8,673 bases of DNA from an uncultured beta proteobacterium (GTDB lineage: Bacteria; Pseudomonadota; Gammaproteobacteria; Burkholderiales; Burkholderiaceae), in the NCBI GenBank assembly GCA_903930665.1, contig CAIYZI010000638.1:1-8673 (forward strand). Direction: 5' to 3'. Both the position numbers and the translations under genes were made by a program. A model generated the notes under the pieces. It made no database searches, was not told the origin of the DNA, and saw only the letters and a program-made list of their open reading frames with translations. Positions 4,981-8,673 of this stretch are shown here, piece after piece (positions within the stretch are counted from its first letter, which is position 1; each line of letters starts with the position of its first letter).

Positions 4981-7071
4981 ATGATCGGACTGATCAAGAG
5001 CAACAAGTACGGGCAGCACGCACTTTGGGTGCTGGTCGCCATTTTCGGGGCGGTCGCCCTGGGGACCATCGCACTAAACCGTGGCGAAACAGTCAACGCG
5101 TTATGGATTGTGGTCGCGGCCGTTTCGGTTTACCTTATTGCTTACCGCTACTACAGCCTGTTTATAGCGCACACCGTCGTCTCGCTTGACGCGAATAGGC
5201 CGACGCCGGCAGTGCGACATAACGACGGACTTGACTACGTACCGACCAACAAATATGTCCTTTTTGGCCACCATTTTGCGGCCATTGCGGGTGCTGGTCC
5301 CTTGGTAGGACCCGTTCTAGCAGCCCAAATGGGATATCTCCCAGGGATGCTGTGGATTCTTGCCGGTGTTGTTTTTGCGGGCGCCGTGCAGGATTTCATG
5401 GTCCTTTTCATTTCAACGCGCCGGGATGGTCGCTCACTTGGCGAGTTGATCAAGACTGAACTCGGCCCCGTTCCAGGACTGATTGCATTGTTCGGGACTT
5501 TCATGATCATGGTGATCATCCTGGCCGTGCTGGCTCTGATTGTGGTCAAGGCACTTGCGGATAGTCCATGGGGTACGTTTACGGTTGCCGCGACGATCCC
5601 CATTGCGATATTCATGGGTATTTACACCCGCTACATTCGGCCCGGTCGCATTGGCGAAATATCTTGCATCGGCTTTGTGTTGCTGATTGCATCCATCGTT
5701 TTTGGCGGGCAGGTTTCACAAAGTGCGACCCTGGCGCCGCTCTTTACGTTTGACAGCAAGGAACTTACCTGGATTTTGATCGGATACGGCTTTATCGCTT
5801 CGGTATTGCCCGTCTGGTTGTTGCTCGCACCCCGGGACTACTTGTCCACATTTCTTAAAATCGGTGCGATTGCCGCGTTGGCATTGGGCATCGCTGTGGT
5901 AGCACCGGATCTCAAGATGCCGTCAACTACGCGGTTCATTGATGGCAGCGGGCCGGTCTGGTCGGGAAGCTTGTTTCCCTTCCTGTTTATTACCATCGCT
6001 TGCGGTGCGGTCTCCGGATTTCATGCGCTGATTTCATCCGGTACCACCCCGAAACTTATTGAATCAGAAGCCCACGCCCGTTTCATCGGCTATGGAGCAA
6101 TGCTGATGGAATCCTTTGTAGCCATCATGGCACTTGTCGCGGCTTCAATCATCGAACCTGGCATCTACTTTGCGATGAACAGTCCAGCGGCGTTGATTGG
6201 CACGACCGCCAACAGCGCGGCGCAAGCAATTTCACAGTGGGGGTTTGTGTTGACGCCGGACATGCTAATTGATACTGCAAGGGCGGTTGGTGAAAAGACA
6301 ATCATCTCGCGTGCAGGCGGGGCCCCAACCCTTGCGGTTGGAATGGCCCAGATATTTTCTCAGTTACTCGGCGGCAGGGCCATGATGGGTTTTTGGTACC
6401 ACTTTGCCATCCTGTTTGAGGCAATGTTCATTCTGACAGCGGTCGATGCGGGCACACGGGCTGGTCGGTTCATGCTTCAGGATTTGCTCGGAACGTTCGT
6501 TCCGGCGCTCAAAAAGACCGACTCCTGGACCAACAATGGTTTGGCAACAGCCATGTGCGTCTCAGCATGGGGCTACTTTTTGTACCAGGGTGTAGTTGAC
6601 CCACTGGGCGGCATTAATACGCTGTGGCCATTGTTTGGGATCTCCAACCAGATGCTCGCTGCGGTCGCGCTAATTCTTGTTACGGTCGTTCTTTTTAAGA
6701 TGAAACGCGAGCGTTTTGCCTGGGTCTCGATCCTGCCAACGGGATGGCTGGTCGCATGCACGATAACGGCCGGTTGGCAAAAGCTGTTTCACGAAAATCC
6801 CAAAATTGGCTTTCTCGCCCATGCGGCCAAATACCAGGGTGCCATTGACCGAGGCGAGTTGCTTGCGCCTGCAAAGGCAATGGCACAGATGCAACAAATC
6901 GTGATCAATGATTACATCGATGCCACTCTCTGCGTGTTATTTATGGCGGTGGTTGCGAGTTTGCTGGTCTATGGTGTTCGTGCCTGTTTGCTTGCCCGCC
7001 ACTCAAGTTTGCCAACCACCGTTGAAGCGGCGACCTTCCCAGTGGCAGTCAACCAAAGTGCTGTCGCATAA
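4981..7071 (+). CDS. cstA: CstA carbon-starvation family transporter
   Basis: A 696-residue inner-membrane transporter close in length and sequence to E. coli CstA (701 residues). E. coli CstA takes up pyruvate and has been linked to peptide use in starvation. Its relative BtsT is a pyruvate/proton symporter. Family-diagnostic stretches are intact: GHHFAAIAGAGPLVGPVLA from residue 96, ACGAVSGFHALISSGTTPK at 340-358, AGGAPTLAVGMAQIF near 445-459, DAGTRAGRFMLQDLLG, and WPLFGISNQMLAA near residue 550. Repeated hydrophobic segments throughout indicate well over ten membrane helices. The start is at ATG 4981, because the ribosome site AGGAG overlaps the earlier in-frame GTG. ybdD follows 12 bases later, the usual pairing. 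The gene is read divergently from the sensor/regulator operon across a region with a large palindrome. In this setting the likely substrate is pyruvate or a similar carboxylate (family knowledge plus inference). Confidence 0.97.
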   Translation: MIGLIKSNKYGQHALWVLVAIFGAVALGTIALNRGETVNALWIVVAAVSVYLIAYRYYSLFIAHTVVSLDANRPTPAVRHNDGLDYVPTNKYVLFGHHFAAIAGAGPLVGPVLAAQMGYLPGMLWILAGVVFAGAVQDFMVLFISTRRDGRSLGELIKTELGPVPGLIALFGTFMIMVIILAVLALIVVKALADSPWGTFTVAATIPIAIFMGIYTRYIRPGRIGEISCIGFVLLIASIVFGGQVSQSATLAPLFTFDSKELTWILIGYGFIASVLPVWLLLAPRDYLSTFLKIGAIAALALGIAVVAPDLKMPSTTRFIDGSGPVWSGSLFPFLFITIACGAVSGFHALISSGTTPKLIESEAHARFIGYGAMLMESFVAIMALVAASIIEPGIYFAMNSPAALIGTTANSAAQAISQWGFVLTPDMLIDTARAVGEKTIISRAGGAPTLAVGMAQIFSQLLGGRAMMGFWYHFAILFEAMFILTAVDAGTRAGRFMLQDLLGTFVPALKKTDSWTNNGLATAMCVSAWGYFLYQGVVDPLGGINTLWPLFGISNQMLAAVALILVTVVLFKMKRERFAWVSILPTGWLVACTITAGWQKLFHENPKIGFLAHAAKYQGAIDRGELLAPAKAMAQMQQIVINDYIDATLCVLFMAVVASLLVYGVRACLLARHSSLPTTVEAATFPVAVNQSAVA

Positions 7072-7083
7072 AGGCACATAAAC

Positions 7084-7284
7084 ATGGTGAACGAATTGCT
7101 AACGCTTGGGAAGTATCTTGGACAGGCCGCCCATCTCATGGTTGGCCAGCCCAACTATGAAACCTACTCGCAGCATCTGCGCAATCGACACCCCGAAATG
7201 CCGGTGATGACCTATGAGGAATTTTTCAAGGAAAGACAGGATGCGCGTTATGGGGGTAAGGGACGCATAGGGCGATGTTGCTAA
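7084..7284 (+). CDS. ybdD: YbdD/YjiX-family small protein
   Basis: A 66-residue protein of the YbdD/YjiX (DUF466) family, which in enterobacteria is encoded directly after cstA (ybdD) or btsT (yjiX). The family pattern is clear: GKYLGQAAHLMVGQPNYETY at 9-28, HLRNRHPEMPVMTYEEFF at 31-48, ERQDARYGGKG at 50-60, and a terminal Cys-Cys. It starts 12 bases after the cstA stop behind a weak AAAGG site and is surely cotranscribed with it. Its molecular role is not settled. An accessory role in transport by the CstA-family partner is generally assumed, and the conserved C-terminal cysteine pair hints at metal or redox function (inference). Confidence 0.96.
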   Translation: MVNELLTLGKYLGQAAHLMVGQPNYETYSQHLRNRHPEMPVMTYEEFFKERQDARYGGKGRIGRCC

Positions 7285-7434
7285 GAGCCACGTCATGGAC
7301 TGGTGACTTCATCCAATGCGGCGCAATGATCCTAGATGTAATTGCCCCAGTGATTGACTCATTTTTAAAGCATGGTGTCGAAGCATAAATTTTCACTTAA
7401 CGCCGAAATCGGCTAAATGAAACACTAAATTTTT

Positions 7435-7665
7435 ATGAGTAAATTGAAAATTTCAAAAAAGACAATACTTATTGTTTTTGCTTGCATTATTTGTTCTTTA
7501 ATGCTTGTCGCTGGTGGACTGGGGCAATTCATATTCTTTGTATCAATATTCGTGACACTCATTGGGGTCATAGAAGTGGAGGGGCAGGATAATAAAAGTA
7601 GATGGGAGGTAGAAGGAATAACAACTTCAATGTCAGTACCCAAAAAAAATGGGGAACGCAAATGA
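7435..7665 (+). CDS. small AT-rich membrane protein, unknown function
   Basis: A 76-residue protein. After a Lys-rich N-terminus (MSKLKISKK), residues 10-46 are continuously hydrophobic, with a Gly-Gly-Leu-Gly break near 27-30. This suggests two short membrane helices or a hairpin. A polar tail with basic residues follows. The first half of the gene is visibly AT-rich compared with the cstA region, suggesting a different origin. The ribosome site is weak. Its TGA overlaps the next gene's ATG (ATGA at 7662-7665), which supports it as a real translated gene. No family recognised. The 150 bases before it, after ybdD, hold no convincing terminator, so read-through from cstA-ybdD is possible. Confidence 0.62.
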   Translation: MSKLKISKKTILIVFACIICSLMLVAGGLGQFIFFVSIFVTLIGVIEVEGQDNKSRWEVEGITTSMSVPKKNGERK

Positions 7666-8009
7666 AGTGGGACCTAAATTCCAGAGATCCAAAGATTAAC
7701 TTCGTCGTGCTCAATCTGGTCCTGCTGATTGGATTACTTGTTTGGGGTGGTGCTGGCGTCCTGCTCGTCCTGGTGTTTTTATTCATTGGCGAGCAAGAGA
7801 TTGGCGGGAAATGGTTCTGCGCAATGTTGCCGCTTGCAATCCTTTCGCACTGGGTTCCAGAGTCGGCTTACGTCCGAACGGCTGTGTACGTTGCCGGATG
7901 GGTTCACGCCAACATTACTCTGGTCAAGAAACGAAAGAGCCGCGATGCAGGCGAAGTTTCACAGGCCGGTGAGACCCATGAATCTGCGGCTATAGAACGC
8001 CAGCAATAA
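7662..8009 (+). CDS. small multi-pass membrane protein, unknown function
   Basis: A 115-residue protein. The start is set at ATG 7662 because GGGGA lies 6 bases upstream and the ATG overlaps the TGA of the preceding gene. A longer in-frame reading from 7602 would bury that gene's 3' end and has no ribosome site. Hydrophobic segments lie at about residues 13-42 (possibly two helices, with a WGGAG turn), 51-62 and 72-84, followed by a basic stretch KKRKSR and a polar Glu/Ser-rich tail. The layout of the first hairpin resembles that of the preceding small protein. The next gene follows after only 2 bases. No family recognised. Confidence 0.7.
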   Translation: MKWDLNSRDPKINFVVLNLVLLIGLLVWGGAGVLLVLVFLFIGEQEIGGKWFCAMLPLAILSHWVPESAYVRTAVYVAGWVHANITLVKKRKSRDAGEVSQAGETHESAAIERQQ

Positions 8010-8011
8010 AG

Positions 8012-8455
8012 ATGTTTGAAGATTTCAAGCAAAAAAAGGTTCTGACCTCCGAGGCAGCGCAGGTTTTAGAGGAGCATCTGGCGCTGGAGCTCTACAACAA
8101 CTTCAATTCCGCAAAGAATCTGGCCAAGGCACATAACAAGTTGGTGACGTTTGGCCTGCATGGAGTCACGGTCCTCGTGAACAAGGACACGGATATCGAC
8201 ACCGTCGTTGACGAAGTCGTTGCCAAGCACGAATTCATCAAAAAATCACAACGCATCAATTTAAGGCTCACCTTTGTTGAAGCCGGTCAATTGCATTGCA
8301 AAGTAGAGCCTGGAAGCGAGCTACCAGATTGCTGCAAGGATGCCATCACGATGGCCAAGATGGAATCCATAGGCCATGGTGACGCTCTACACAAATCCCG
8401 AATCACGTCACCCAGAATCCGCCGAAGGTCAAAGCGCTGGCTAAACCGATATTGA
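8012..8455 (+). CDS. hypothetical soluble protein, possibly frameshifted at the C-terminus
   Basis: A 147-residue protein with no membrane segment or signal peptide. The N-terminal half is helical in character (LTSEAAQVLEEHLALELYNN, then a Lys/Asn-rich stretch). Next come a possible beta-strand segment FGLHGVTVLVNKDTDID at 47-63, a further charged helix, and CKVEPGSELPDCCKD with three cysteines at 96-109. The last about 20 residues are unusually Arg/Ser-rich (RIRRRSKRW), unlike the rest. A different frame has a more coding-like composition from 8383, so a frameshift near 8380 is possible. The gene starts 2 bases after the preceding stop without a good ribosome site, so translation is probably coupled. 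No family recognised. Confidence 0.6.
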   Translation: MFEDFKQKKVLTSEAAQVLEEHLALELYNNFNSAKNLAKAHNKLVTFGLHGVTVLVNKDTDIDTVVDEVVAKHEFIKKSQRINLRLTFVEAGQLHCKVEPGSELPDCCKDAITMAKMESIGHGDALHKSRITSPRIRRRSKRWLNRY

Positions 8456-8458
8456 ACC

Positions 8459-8673
8459 TCATACAACCATGTTCAAAATTCGTTCGACGTACCTCTTGAA
8501 CAAATCATCGGCGGTTGGAACCTTGGCATGCCGATTCGTGGCCACGAATTCGTCGCGCTCCCGCAGGCTCTGAAACGAATACAGATGGTCATTTCCATCT
8601 GTCGGGTGTGGCCCAACGGCGTGGAAACGATTTCTTAGCTGGTGCGTAAATTGTGAACTGATTGACCGGGCCA
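8459..8673 (-). CDS. 3' end of an unknown gene entering from the right edge
   Basis: A minus-strand frame is open from the window edge to a TGA at 8459-8461, giving 70 visible C-terminal residues. It contains GPHPTDGNDHLYSFQSLRER and then DEFVATNRHAKVPTADDLF, with mixed helix-like and polar composition typical of a real soluble protein. Its 5' part lies outside the window. It converges on the rightward gene ending at 8455, with only 3 bases between the stops. There is no obvious bidirectional terminator at that junction. No family recognised. Confidence 0.6.
   Translation of the reverse strand, partial: ARSISSQFTHQLRNRFHAVGPHPTDGNDHLYSFQSLRERDEFVATNRHAKVPTADDLFKRYVERILNMVV

Noticed and set aside
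5235..5615. A 126-codon minus-strand frame inside cstA
   Set aside because: It is antisense to a highly conserved transporter gene, with a composition typical of a reverse-frame shadow.
7275..7388. A 37-codon rightward frame overlapping the end of ybdD and filling the gap after it
   Set aside because: There is no convincing ribosome site and no recognisable features, and the length is easily reached by chance. The gap is better described as untranslated.
7396..7415. Small inverted repeat around GCCGAAATCGGC as a terminator after cstA-ybdD
   Set aside because: The stem is only 4-5 bp and is not followed by a T-run, so it does not qualify as an intrinsic terminator.
7602..7661. A 20-residue N-terminal extension of the second small membrane protein
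   Set aside because: There is no ribosome site at 7602 and it overlaps the coding end of the previous gene. The ATG at 7662 has GGGGA at good spacing and an ATGA junction.
8581..8602. An 8-bp perfect stem with a 6-base loop (ACAGATGG / CCATCTGT)
   Set aside because: It lies inside the coding frame of the partial minus-strand gene, has no T-run and is far from the gene end, so chance is likely.

Overview
The window looks like a chromosomal segment of a betaproteobacterium. Burkholderiales is likely, and the family cannot be fixed from the sequence. Evidence: moderate GC with strong Shine-Dalgarno sites, a CstA/YbdD pair very close to the proteobacterial forms, and a NarL/DegU-type two-component system with a periplasmic Cache sensor and a TAXI-type binding protein.

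Left and centre (about 213-4723, all on the minus strand): a compact six-gene block, probably one operon read leftwards. In order of transcription it encodes (1) a membrane-anchored coiled-coil protein, (2) a 47-residue single-pass membrane protein that overlaps gene 1 by an ATGA, (3) an exported TAXI-family solute-binding protein with no TRAP permease nearby, (4) a Cache-domain sensor histidine kinase of the NarX/DesK (HisKA_3) class, (5) a stand-alone receiver domain that lacks the phospho-acceptor aspartate, and (6) a full receiver plus LuxR-like DNA-binding response regulator. The first 212 bases hold only an open but interrupted minus-strand frame, or the start of a further gene running off the left edge.

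Centre right (4724-7284): an intergenic region of about 250 bp separates this block from divergently read cstA-ybdD. It carries a 44-bp near-perfect palindrome and a candidate sigma70 promoter for cstA whose -35 box touches the palindrome. CstA is a many-pass inner-membrane carboxylate (pyruvate)/peptide transporter, and YbdD is its usual small partner. The simplest reading is that the leftward operon senses a small carboxylate in the periplasm and controls cstA through the palindrome. This resembles E. coli BtsSR controlling BtsT in plan, but is built from different sensor parts. That link is inference from layout.

Right end (7285-8673): three small rightward genes of unknown function follow. 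Two encode membrane proteins that overlap by ATGA, and a soluble one starts 2 bases later. The first is clearly AT-rich and may be acquired DNA. They converge on the 3' end of a minus-strand gene that enters from the right edge. No rRNA, tRNA, CRISPR, insertion sequence or confident intrinsic terminator was seen.
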